NCBI GenBank assembly: GCA_022606135.1
Contig: JABYQN010000007.1
Location: forward strand, 434,001-498,000
Length of the DNA stretch: 64,000 nt
From: Fomes fomentarius
Lineage: Eukaryota > Basidiomycota > Agaricomycetes > Polyporales > Polyporaceae
Direction of reading: 5' to 3'
The notes beneath the pieces were generated by a model that worked only from the letters and a program-made list of their open reading frames with translations, was not told where the DNA came from and searched no databases. Position numbers and translations under genes: made by a program. Shown one piece after another: positions 45,332-55,543 of this stretch. Every line of letters begins with the position of its first letter. The first letter of the stretch is position 1.

Positions 45332-47102
45332 TGCGACCAAGCTGCAAGGGATTGAGTTGTCAGCGCATGCAGGGACCTTCATGCATGTGGGGTATAGTAC
45401 TTCACTTTCGGGGGGGTCACAGGAGCCTTGCAAGCAATTTTACTCTGAATGATTAATCCCAAACAAGGGCCACAATTTTCCCACGACTCATCTCGTCGAA
45501 AAATCGTTGATATGATCAATATCGTTCATTCAACGTCAATGCTCGGCCCTCGTTGATGTGGAGGAGTCTGGACTCAGACTCCTACCACTCTATAGTAACC
45601 TATCCCACGAATGGTATGTCACTAGGTCCCACAAAAGTATCGTTCACCCTCTGGATCCTGCTTCTCCATCGGCGACTCGTGATGTAGGATAGGCCCGAGA
45701 AGTTTCCAACTCATTTTAATCGACTCGGAATCCGGATCTCCACCAGAAGCTGGTACGACGCAGAAACGACGAGAAACTATCCTCTCCACGCAACATTCCG
45801 CCGTCAATGTCGGCAAATTCTTCAGGATATCCGGGCGAAAAAGCATCCAATCGGTGGCGCAGACTGCATCTCGTTCGCACGCATACTACCTGGCTATTCA
45901 CTCAAAGATCCCCATTGCATGGCAGTTTCACTGATCACTGCAAGTCGTCTTGATTCACACCTTCGTCCGCATGCCAGTTCTCTCGAATGCGCCCCATCCT
46001 CCGACGATTTATAAGAGGGCACTCGCCTGCGCTCTCTCAGTGGCACGTTCGAGCACTGTTCGCTTAGCGCAATCTTAGAGCTGTAAGTACAAACCTGGTA
46101 GGTCTTCCTGATTGAAAGCTTCGCCATCTCTGCTGAACATCCTTCAGTTTGGTAGAGCAACGCTACATACGTTACTTCCATTCGGCAGGTGCCCATCAAA
46201 GCTATCGCTTACGGATACGTGGACGAGGTAAGTCATGATGCTATCTGAACTGCCCAGTATTACGCAGTGTAGTCGGACTTCCGATGCACTAGTATGCATT
46301 GATTTGCAATAGTCAGCGAAATCACTTTGTCAATAGATCGGCCTCGACGGATTTGTTTTCAACTGAGAATGAAAGAAATGAAATGAATATGCGATCGCTT
46401 GTTCACGGACATGATAACATCCTCAACCCACACGTTAGGACAAACATGTTGATGTGGTTGATGGACGGTCCTACAACGTCGAACATGTTGAAAGTTGATA
46501 CATCGCACTACTAACTTGCTACTTACTCGTTTACTTATCGCTCTTTGCTTACATAATGACGTTCGTTACCTCTTCGAAGTTTTCGTCTCGTCTTTCCTCA
46601 GCTGTTGACACTTACCGTGCACCAGACTGAGGTGAGACTCCATTGCATTAATCTATTCTATACCATGTACTGACATGTAGATAGACCTCGTTCCTTACAG
46701 GTGAATAGATATAGCTGTTGACACTTACCGTGCACCAGACTGAGACCTCGTTCCTTACAGACCGCTGCCCCAGAAACTTCGACAGAACATACCCAGAAGT
46801 TAGAACCAGTACTGATAGAAGACCAGCACGCCGCTAGATGAGAGGGTTAAAGATCGAAAATAAGTAGCTCGAAGTAGTGTTCTATCGAAATGGATGAATG
46901 ATGACGCCTAATGGTATGCATTATGGATCGCAACTAATAACCCAACCTACAGACTACGAAGTACAGTCGCTGTTTCTCAATCAAATATGGCCAAGAGGCA
47001 CCATGCAAAAATGCGATGACAATAGAGGGTTGCCTATGTCAGGGTCAGTCACAGCCGGCTGAATCGATTGGCGTACCTTAAAATGCAAAGCTTACGCTGC
47101 AC
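45332..47102. other. 1.8 kb without a recognised gene, with a splice-like duplication
   Basis: AT-richer than the gene blocks. No reading frame is convincing. The stretch 46601-46760 holds a sequence followed by a copy of itself lacking one GT-AG segment (separate entry). The right end is the downstream region of the RBR gene. Confidence 0.5.
46601..46760 (+). repeat. Direct repeat whose second copy lacks a 53-base GT-AG segment
   Basis: Copy 1 consists of 31 bases (46601-46631), a 53-base segment (46632-46684) beginning GTGAGA and ending TAG, and 16 bases ACCTCGTTCCTTACAG (46685-46700). Copy 2 (46714-46760) is the same 31 bases joined directly to the same 16 bases. The missing segment has a donor (GTGAGA), a branch-site-like TACTGAC and an AG end, i.e. 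it looks like a fungal intron. The copies are separated by 13 bases. Confidence 0.85.
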
Positions 47103-48445
47103 CTATGCAACGACTGCAGGCACACCGCCCGCCGGCTGTGGACCGTTATACGGGCACGGACATGTCTTCCATGCTGCACCACACAAGTAGCAGAATGTGT
47201 GGTTGCAGCGGCACGGCATGCGGTTGCACCCCTCCGTCCGCCCCACGAGGTACTTGCACGTCGGACAGCGCTGCCAGCCCTGCTCCTTCGCGAACTCCAG
47301 CATCGCGTCGTCGAGGCGAGCATCACAGGTACGCCCGTGGTGCGCTGCGTGCTTGCAGCTCCCGCACGTCTCCGCGCTGCACTCCGAGCATCGCAACGCC
47401 TCCGGCGCAGCTGTAGCACCTCCTAGGAAGGCCGAGCAGGTGGGAATGTGACAATAGACTCGGTCCTTGGTATCGAACTCTCTCGCCTTCCGTTGGTACA
47501 GCTCGATGAGGGGCGCATTCAGGTATTCCCGGGCAGAGTCAAGTTCGATGACTGTCTGGCAGCACTTGGGAGGGTAGAGAGACTCGTCCTTCGCTGCGTT
47601 TTCAAACATCGTCCGGAGGCAGGAGGTGTCAAAGAAATGACCACAGGATAGGCGTGTGATGGAGTCGTCGATCTCGTCTTGACAGATCACGCACACGAGC
47701 TTTGGTAGAGGACTGGGAGAACGCGAAGAGAGGGTAGAGATCGATCGCCTCCCGAAGGGTATGTCACGCACGGAACCCTTCCCCGCGCAGTGCACCGAAA
47801 GATTCCTAAGAGATGAGTGTGTATAGCGCGTCAGTCATGCCATGCATAACCTCCAAGTTGTATCACGTACCTCCCAGTCTCTTTCCCGTGAACATGAGGT
47901 GCTACTGGGAAATGAAGATCAGAAGAACGCTTCGTGCTATACAACATATGATCAGCCTGTGCGGAAATGAGGGAAGTAGCAGTAACTTGCCTTTCTGGTC
48001 CGCGTGCTGCGGGCACACGCTCTCTCGGACGTCCACGAGGCGGTGGACGGGGAGGAGGGTCTCTGTCCTGGGACAGTGCTAGGGCAACAGCTCTGTCATA
48101 CTCGGCGTTCTCCTCCATTGTCAATAGCTCGTCCAGTAGCTCGTCCGAATCGTGGTGGCCATGGCGGTCGAGCATATGATCTCTGGCGATGTGCAACAGC
48201 CCTTGAGCCTCTCGGGCGAAGAGGATGAGTGCAAGCTCCTCGTCGTCCGATCCACTTGCCGAGGACTGGTCAGAGGTACCCATTGCGAGGATGATGTCCA
48301 GTTCTGACAGCTTGAGACGTGATATCTTCGTCATTAGACTAGTCAAGGGATCTACAGGAGAGGGAGAGTGCGGCGACGTCCCAGACGACCCTGCAGACGA
48401 GGGTGGAGTGAAAGAGGAAGCAGGTCGCGGGTTTAAAGTTTGCAT
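47103..48445 (-). CDS. RBR-type E3 ubiquitin ligase (RING1-IBR-RING2)
   Basis: RING-between-RING ligase that passes ubiquitin through a cysteine on RING2 to a substrate. Three exons (48445-47991, 47936-47871, 47805-47103) give 407 residues with matching phases; the first intron uses a GC donor (AAAG then GCAAGT). The N-terminal 170 residues are a Ser/Pro-rich part and an acidic helical stretch (DELLDELLTMEENAEYDRAV) of the kind seen before many fungal RBR modules. RING1 starts at about residue 212 (CVICQDEIDDSITRLSCGHF). IBR follows (VYCHIPTCSAFLGG, LRCSECSAETCGSCKHAAHH). RING2 is CPTCKYLVGRTEGCNRMPC, then NHTFCYLCGAAW; the catalytic Cys should be about residue 367 in EGCNRM. The substrate is unknown. 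ATG 48445 opens the only long frame. Confidence 0.92.
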
Positions 48446-50238
48446 TTGTCTGTCGGGAATATGGGGATATATGGTGGTGGGTGACTGAGCGCGAAGGATG
48501 GGCAGGTTTTAAGGAGGGACTAACCGCAGTCTTGTTCACGGCCATGGTGTGCTGCAGCTCTCGTGTATGACGTCTGTGTGAAAGTGGCTCAGCGAGGATC
48601 AAGGAGGCTAGGCTCGAAGTCGCCTGCGGAATGCAAGCGTGGTGGTTCATGGCGGCGGTGCTTCCGATCGACAGTCCCCCTGATGCTGCTGCCTGAGACG
48701 GCCTCACGACGACACGCACCATACCCCGGGGGGTTCATCAATAGCACCGCCTAGGCTGATCGTGTATCGCGCCCGGCACGAGTTCGTCGAGCTGAAGGAG
48801 ACAGTCTTCTTGCGAGTCGCCGTAGCCCACGTCTTCAATGTATGCGCCAGGGTCAGCACCAGTCTTTCCCGGCGTGCGATTCTCTCCTTGATAGAGTGCA
48901 GACAGACCAGCAGCACCTTGAACACCAGCTTGAGGCACCGACACTATTGTTAGCCCCGATAGACTCGAGCTAAGGGGCAGCCATCTGCTCTTCCTCAGGC
49001 TCGCCCTCGCCTCCCGGCGCGGACACAAACCAAAGGCCAACAAATACACTGTTCGGGTCCCCGATCCCACTATCGCCACCCTGTCCAGCAGATGGGTTCC
49101 GAATACGTTCATCCACTGTGGGGAAGCCTCTTCGAGATCGCCGCATGTCTCCAACGACGCCGCGGGCGCGCCACGGAACACCTCGACCAACTTGCTCAAT
49201 CCTACCGGCTGATGTCCTAGTTGGGCAAGTTGTCGGAGCGGGAGAGAAGAAGTATACTTCATCCAAGTTGCAAGAGCCAACCTCTGTTGACCGTTTTGCC
49301 CTAGAGCGTGCCTACTTCGCGATTTTGTGGTACAGCCCCGTCTCGTCTCGATTAATGGGTCGCGCAGGTCGATACATACGTTGATTTGCACAGGGAGATA
49401 TGAAAGCTGGAGGAGGAGGCGTATCGAGTTGTGTCGCTGACTAGGTGTCAATTCTGGTTTGAGATCTAGAGGTCCTCATGCGGAGCATCTGTGCGATTGA
49501 ACTTCGAACTTTTCGAAGAGAGTATGAGACAAAGTTGCTTGCTCATCGGAAACGGTGCTCGTACATGGGAGAGGCTCGGAAGCCCGTCGTGGTTGACCGG
49601 AAATCTGTGTTAGACTGTTAGTAGTAGCCTGTCTAGGAGTGAACTAGTGAACGTTTGAACTTCCAGTGGCGGAGGCAATCGCTATCCCGTTACAAACTCC
49701 GCTCGGCAGTTGGTTGCTTCCAGAAGTGCTGCAGTGCTTGGCAAGTATCGTGCAAGTAGCTACAGACCTGAGCTGGGCAGTGTATCCTGGGGCCCTTCGT
49801 TTGTTCGTATGGAAGCTATGGAGCATTCACCACTGGAGTCTATGAGACCGTGAACTCATAGACTTGACAAGGGTTGATGCCAGCGGTGCTGGGTGCACAA
49901 CTTCTCCAGCCACAGGGAACGTTGCATTAGCACAAGATAGGAACATAGAAACATCGGTATCGATGCGAACGGTAGACATGATGAACAGGAAAAGAAGTGC
50001 GGGCGTCGCCCGAACACTGACTACATAGCCATATTCTCTACTAATCGGACGAGCACAAAGCGACAGGAGCTTATTACATACAAGATATCTGACGAGGGGT
50101 GTCCATTACGTGCGCCCGCGCCATCATTACTGCATTCTTCATTGTGTACTACTGAGGTACCCAGTTCCGATACCCATTACCCCGACCGTAGGTTCTATCG
50201 TTGCGTCACTGCGTTGAGCACGGAATATCATCACTTGT
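48446..50238. other. 1.8 kb upstream of the RBR gene, no convincing gene
   Basis: Contains the RBR promoter on its left. A minus-strand frame of 237 codons (48738-49451) is open, reading LRQLAQLGHQPVGLSKLVEV and ending LQLDELVPGAIHDQPRRCY, but an equally protein-like frame overlaps it (48970-49266, ending WFVSAPGGEGEPEEEQMAAP), so neither is called. The part 49450-50238 shows nothing but the downstream side of the methyltransferase gene. Confidence 0.4.
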
Positions 50239-51850
50239 TCAGATGTTCAAGCTGCGGTAGACGCGGCAGTGTACCCTGCAACGATGATATGTGAGCTCGT
50301 GGCACAGACCGGATCGAAGGACAAGAGATGGAAGACGCACCTATCTTCCAGCAGCTCGCCCACGGAGTCCGTCATCCGGCACTCCGACCATGTCTCGACG
50401 TCCCACTTGCACCAGCCCCAGCCGTCCTTGATCTATGGACGGCCGAATGCAACCGGACACACAATCAATCAATCAGTTAGTACTGCCGTCCTCAATCTGC
50501 CAGTTTCTCATGCACGCACCTCAGGACGTTTATGTGGCGCGAGAACAACAAGCCATCGGCATTTCAAGCTGCAGTGCATCACACAACTGTCAGCACCGCA
50601 CCCTCACAAACACATGGCATCGTACGACAGCGCAGACGGGAGACGGGAGAACACACCTGAGCTCCCAGAGTAACGCGAAGAGCTCCGACGGCTTCTCGAT
50701 GAGGTGCAGCGCAAAGGAGCAGATGACCATCTCGACGACGTTCGCGTCCGCGGCCGCAGTGTTGATGCTACTCTTCGACGAGGCGTGCCCGCGCAGCGAG
50801 CTGTCGGGCGAGGACGCCTCTGACGGGTTGTTGCTCTTCGGCGCGCCGACCGGCTTGGACGCGATCTCGGGCATCTGGCCCTCTGCGATGTCTCGGAAGG
50901 AGAGCGGGTGTGCGTAGAGCGACGTGCGCGTGTGAAACGCTTGTGCCGTGTACTGGGCAGAGTCATAAGCGTTAGGTCTGACATCGCAAGATGGAGAGGC
51001 GACAGGAGATGACGTACAGGGTCGGCGGCGAGGATGCAGGGGACAGGCATGTTGGGGGCGATCGGCGGGGGAAGGCGCAATTTGGACGCACGGACGGACA
51101 CCTCGGAGTCAGACTCTGGGTCCTGTCCACGTTTGCTTTGTCGCGCGTTGAACGCGCTCCGGCCGTCTTTCCACCACTCGAGGACGGCTATGGTCACTTC
51201 GCCGCTAGAGATTTTGCCAACGGGAATAGTCAGGGCGCGCGCGTTGGGAGTTGAGTGCGCGAATGATTACCTGCCTTGAATGAGGTGAGCTGCGGGAAAA
51301 GGGAGAGAATAGGGGACGACACGTACCGCAAGCCATATCAAAGATTATGAATTTCTTCGTCTCGATGTGCGGTTGCCTCAGCCTCCACCATCTGCGACGC
51401 GATACTTATAGATTCGAATAGAACAGTTTGGCAGAGGACGCACCTGTTCAGCCACATATAAAGACACGCCTTGACTCCAGGGAAGTGTGGGTTGCGGTAA
51501 GACGCACCCACCTTCTTGTAGTACTATGTGCCGCGAGACGGTGCATACAGTTAGTGATCGCGCGATCAACAACACCCATATGGACACTCACCTCGTCGAC
51601 CCCATGTTCTGTATAATTATCTCTCATGGAATTCTTGAGATTTCCTAGGGACGCCTCGCGGTTGCCCCTGGACATCCCTCTCCACTTTTCCAAGAGTTCG
51701 CGAGACAGTTTGACGGGTTTTCTCTGACGACAGATAAGACGGTTGCGGGCTTCGAGATGGCGCGAGAGCTGGCGCCGGAGCTGAAGCTAGAGCTGAGTCG
51801 ATTGGGAGAGAGGGGAAGGAGCCGGAGTTGGGGGAGAACTCGAAGGACAT
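50239..51850 (-). CDS. SAM-dependent methyltransferase with a 4-base exon
   Basis: A Rossmann-fold methyltransferase of a conserved fungal family whose substrate I cannot name. Ten exons (51850-51686, 51633-51592, 51523-51444, 51391-51327, 51274-51271, 51204-51018, 50952-50657, 50568-50520, 50432-50341, 50275-50239) total 1,017 bases, 338 residues. Key blocks: NYTEHGVDEYYKKVGASYRN, HFPGVKACLYMWLN, then IIFDMACGSGEVTIAVLEWW (SAM motif I), ILAADPYTAQAFHTRTSLY, NVVEMVICSFALHLIEKPSE, LLWELS, WLVVLAPHKRPEIKDGWGW. The motif I glycines are assembled from three exons, the middle one being just GCAG. A 15-base-longer acceptor (CCCGCAG, 51290) would also keep the frame but insert five residues into motif I. 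The gene is divergent from the HIT gene with starts 229 bases apart. Confidence 0.85.
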
Positions 51851-52078
51851 GACTGCGAGGCTGCTATGTACTTGACAAAACGACGCGGATGCCGGAACGC
51901 GATCGAAAGGCGCGCCTCGGAAGCAATGGCGGCAGACGGCCGGGCCACTGGCTATGCACCATCACCGGTCACCACTGACCAGGGTCCTCTCGCCCTTACT
52001 TACATTCGCGAGTGCCTGCCTCGTACTACATACTCGGCTGCTCCAACTACAGCCCGCTGCTTGCTACTAGCGTCGTCC
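51851..52078. promoter_or_regulatory. Divergent promoter between methyltransferase and HIT genes
   Basis: 228 bases separate the two start codons, which point away from each other, so both promoters must share this short region. A frame in phase with the HIT protein is open through it (with ATGs at 51866 and 51926), so a longer HIT N-terminus cannot be fully excluded. Confidence 0.55.
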
Positions 52079-53087
52079 ATGACCTCCTTCATCATCAAAG
52101 CCCACGAAGATCGCCCTCTCTCGCCCGCTTGGAAGAGAGCTGCGTCGGAAGCGGACTGCCCGTTCTGCCGCATCCTGCGTGGCGAGAGCCCAGCGTACCA
52201 GGTCTTCGAGAACGAGGCGGTCATCGCGATCCTAGGTCCGACTTCTTCTTAGCTTTTCTAGCGCGTCGGGCATGCCGCGCTGACTGAGGAACACATCTGT
52301 TGGGCTTTTCCTGCCGGTACACCATTGATACGTACGCGCACATCGCGATTCAGACATCGCGCCCCTGAGGCCTGGACACATCCTCGTCATTCCTAAAGCA
52401 CACATCTCTCGCGTCTCAGAGTTGCCCGACGACCTGGCTGCGCAGTGCGGTATCGCTGTCTCTAGGCTAGCAAGAGCCATCGCCGCAGGTTCGTTTACTT
52501 CAACTTGCCTTCTGAATCTGAGCTTCCGAGTTCTAGTGCTCGTTTCTTGTAACTCGTTACCTATCCTACAAATACATATACGCGTCCGCTGGAGTGTTTC
52601 TCTTGCTTTCCTAGGCTTTTCTGCGTGCGGCCCTCGTTTCCACCGATCGCTGACATGTGTGCATTAGCGTTGCAAAACACGGCCCTGAACGTCGTCTGTA
52701 ACCAGGAGTATGCGCAGGCGGTTCCCCACGTAAGCCCACCCCTTCTCTCTCGTAACATCTGCCAGTCCCGGCATCCGGCGTCCACATCTTCTTCTCGTGC
52801 GGTTCATCATTCCTGCGCGCTGCGAGCGCTGCTGCTCGCATCAGGCTCAACAGGGTTTGTCTCCAGGTTCACTACCACATCATCCCCGCCCCCAGCCTGG
52901 TACGGGCGCGAGCACGTCTGCAGGCGACTCGCCCGCACCAGAACTATCAGCCTCAGCTCCGCAACGGGACCGGGCCACTCACCCGCTGACCGAGAAAGAG
53001 ATGCACTGGCGAGAACTCGAGGCGCGAGACCGCTTGAACGAGGACGATGCGATCAGACTCGTCGAGAGCATCAGGGCACGTCTGTAA
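52079..53087 (+). CDS. HIT-domain nucleotide-binding hydrolase (HINT type), C-terminus frame-shifted
   Basis: Histidine-triad proteins hydrolyse phosphoramidates and related nucleotide conjugates. Exons 52079-52235, 52354-52488, 52668-52729 and from 52867. Start ATG 52079 gives MTSFIIKAHEDRPLSPAWKR, then CPFCRILRGESPAYQVFENE, IAPLRPGHILVIPKAHISRV, ALNVVCNQEYAQAVPHVHYH and IIPAP. The histidine triad HVHYH with its preceding P is intact, so the domain should be active. As read, the frame closes at 52987-52989 with an odd tail after IIPAP (158 residues). In the neighbouring frame the DNA reads a far more protein-like end, THPLTEKEMHWRELEARDRL and DAIRLVESIRARL, to a stop at 53085-53087. The switch needs one extra C in the CCCGCCCCC run at about 52887-52895, so a homopolymer error or a true deletion is likely. 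The end coordinate given here is that of the second frame. Confidence 0.85.
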
Positions 53088-55543
53088 AGTCTATCATGGC
53101 CGATGCCGTAACTTCCCGTAAGTATTACTATACATAGATCGCTGCTTGTGTAACCCCGTACTACTCCAGTGCTTCTTTTACCCAGACTGAGATTCAGAGT
53201 GGAACAGGAGTAGATGGAAATACACATGTAGACTGCGACGACAGAAAGTCGCCGAGATGCGTACATGTCGGGTTTGTGGTGGAGTTCCGATGCTTTCCGA
53301 AGGGTGCTGACCCGAGGGTGCCAACATATCTTGGTGCCTTGCCTAGACGCCAACTTTCTGATCCACTCTTACAGTATAGATATCCTTTCTGACCGTGCTT
53401 GATTTTGGGGGTTCGGAATGCCCGACCTCCTGATGGTAGTAGGGGCGGAGCTGCACGTTCGACAGTCCCGATGTTGAACGTCGAACGTTCAAACTCCCAC
53501 AAGCATCGTATGTAAAAGTACTAGTAGGGCAAGTACGCCATGGGTTAACGTTCGACCAACTTTGCGGTGCGACAGGCATGCTTACAAGGATTTATCAGCG
53601 CCCTCCAGTCAGTCGTCAATGGGGCTCATACCACAGATTCAGGTGTGCAACCAATTATGTAAGTGTATGCTGTTCTGGTTCCCACTGGCACTTGAAAGGT
53701 TCAAATCGCCCACTCATCTCACCTCAACTCATAGCGTCCAGGGCCTGTTAAGGTGTGTATAGGTCACATACCTCGAAACAGGCAGTCATCTGCACTTCTT
53801 GTCCGTGTACCAGTACCTCTGCTCCAAATTGCTGATAAACTTTGACTTGACCTACATTTCGCTGCACACATTGTTCGCTGTCGGTGCCATCTGCACCACA
53901 TACCGACGTAACAATGACGTTGCAGGAGCAGCATTCCATACGGTCCATATCGAATCTCAGCGAACCAGCCCGAGCCAAGCACGTTCATCGTCCCTTCGCC
54001 AGGGTCGGCCTGGCTGTCGACGAATTACGGCCGCCATACCACGACGTCTTGTCTCCTCATATCTACATAACCCCACATTCGCCCCTCCAAAACAACTCTT
54101 CCCCCCGCGCCACATTGCAATCAGAAAACGTACTCTCTCTCGCTCGACCCCAACGTCGCAGACCGCATGGAACAGGCGGCGGCCGCGAACTCCAGGTGCC
54201 GCCGGGAACGTAAAATCAGGCGCCACTCTCGATCGACGTGGTAGATCGGCGAGCTCATTACATATAGGCATCCGCAAGGCGAAGCCCCGGAAATACTGTA
54301 CGTCGTGCAAAATGTTTTGCCCGGCCGCCGGTCGCTATGCTCACGATTTGCGACTCAGGCATGAGAGCGGAAATGAATGGATGCTCATAAATTGTGCTCT
54401 ATGAGCGAGATTCTGCGGTGGCTGCCCTGCTGCTGAAGCTGAAGATTGAGAGTGCACGGACGTTGTATTCGTTCTCAAGCCAACTTTGTTTGTAGGCGCT
54501 GTACGACGAAGCGACGAAAGCGCCGGAGCGTCTACCAGTGAGTGATTATGTCAGCCGTTTGCAGACAAATTGAATACTGAGTGACGTAACAGAACGACGT
54601 GTGTTCGACATTGAATATCAACTTGAACTTGCGACTTTCGCTCGTCTTCATATTAGCTCATCAAGTCTGAACATGTTGAAGCTATCATGCGTTGCACCTC
54701 TTCTTGCAGCTAATATGAAAGGTATTAGGATGAAATGCACGGTAGCTGCTCAGAGAAATACCGCAAGATTGGGTTTGCAGGGAGTGCTAGTACTAATACG
54801 GCGATCAGTCGATCAGGAGACCACTCCCCAAGCCTTTCCGTTTGGAACGGCGAGCGCCGTCCCCGACGTCGGACGGTTCGAAATCTTCCAGCGCCGATGA
54901 GCACCAGTCTACGTCCTTACGTCCCGCGAGGATGCTTCGGGAACACGAGACACAGTGAGCATTAATCAGCCAGGAGGTCTATATTTTGTTGTCTTTGACT
55001 ACTTTAGTCTACTGGTAGCTGGGCCATCAAAATGATGGTGCAGCTAACGGGATCGAACGCCCTTGAACATGGACAGAATAGCAACCAGCTCCTCTGGCTA
55101 CCAAGCTCAAAGTGAGAGCTCTCCTTCACCGGTGCTCGCTCCGGGCAGACCTCTGTCCTATGCGTCGCCGCAGAATGTCAGTTTAATTACACTCGGAGCC
55201 TCGCAGTAGCAGTCGGGAACCTTCGGAAGCACCACCTAAACACTGAAAGGCCTTGGCGCGCTCGACCAGATCTGGTGGCGCACGATTCCGGGAGCGCGGC
55301 GGAAAGGCGGTGGCGCTGGGCTACAGAACTGACTGAACTCAAACTTTGAGCATACATGATAAATACACCCCGCCGGCGCGCGCGCCCCCTCCTGCTCCTG
55401 GACGACCCCGTTCTCAGTTTGCCCAGCTAGCTCACTCCTAGGATTGACGATATATCTGGCGGCCTGCAAGGAGCTCTGCACATCCCCGAGTTCGGAATCC
55501 CCGCCGGTCCCCCGTTGGCTCCCTCGTGTACTGATGGGCAGCA
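53088..55543. other. 2.5 kb without a recognised gene
   Basis: Between the HIT gene and the DUF6533 gene. Contains an inverted repeat at 53474-53492 and nearby repeats of the CGTTCGAC word (about 53457 and 53549). A plus-strand frame 53799-54404 and minus-strand frame 53957-54310 overlap and are Arg-rich shadows. A tRNA-like B-box is present near 55050. No gene called. Confidence 0.45.
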
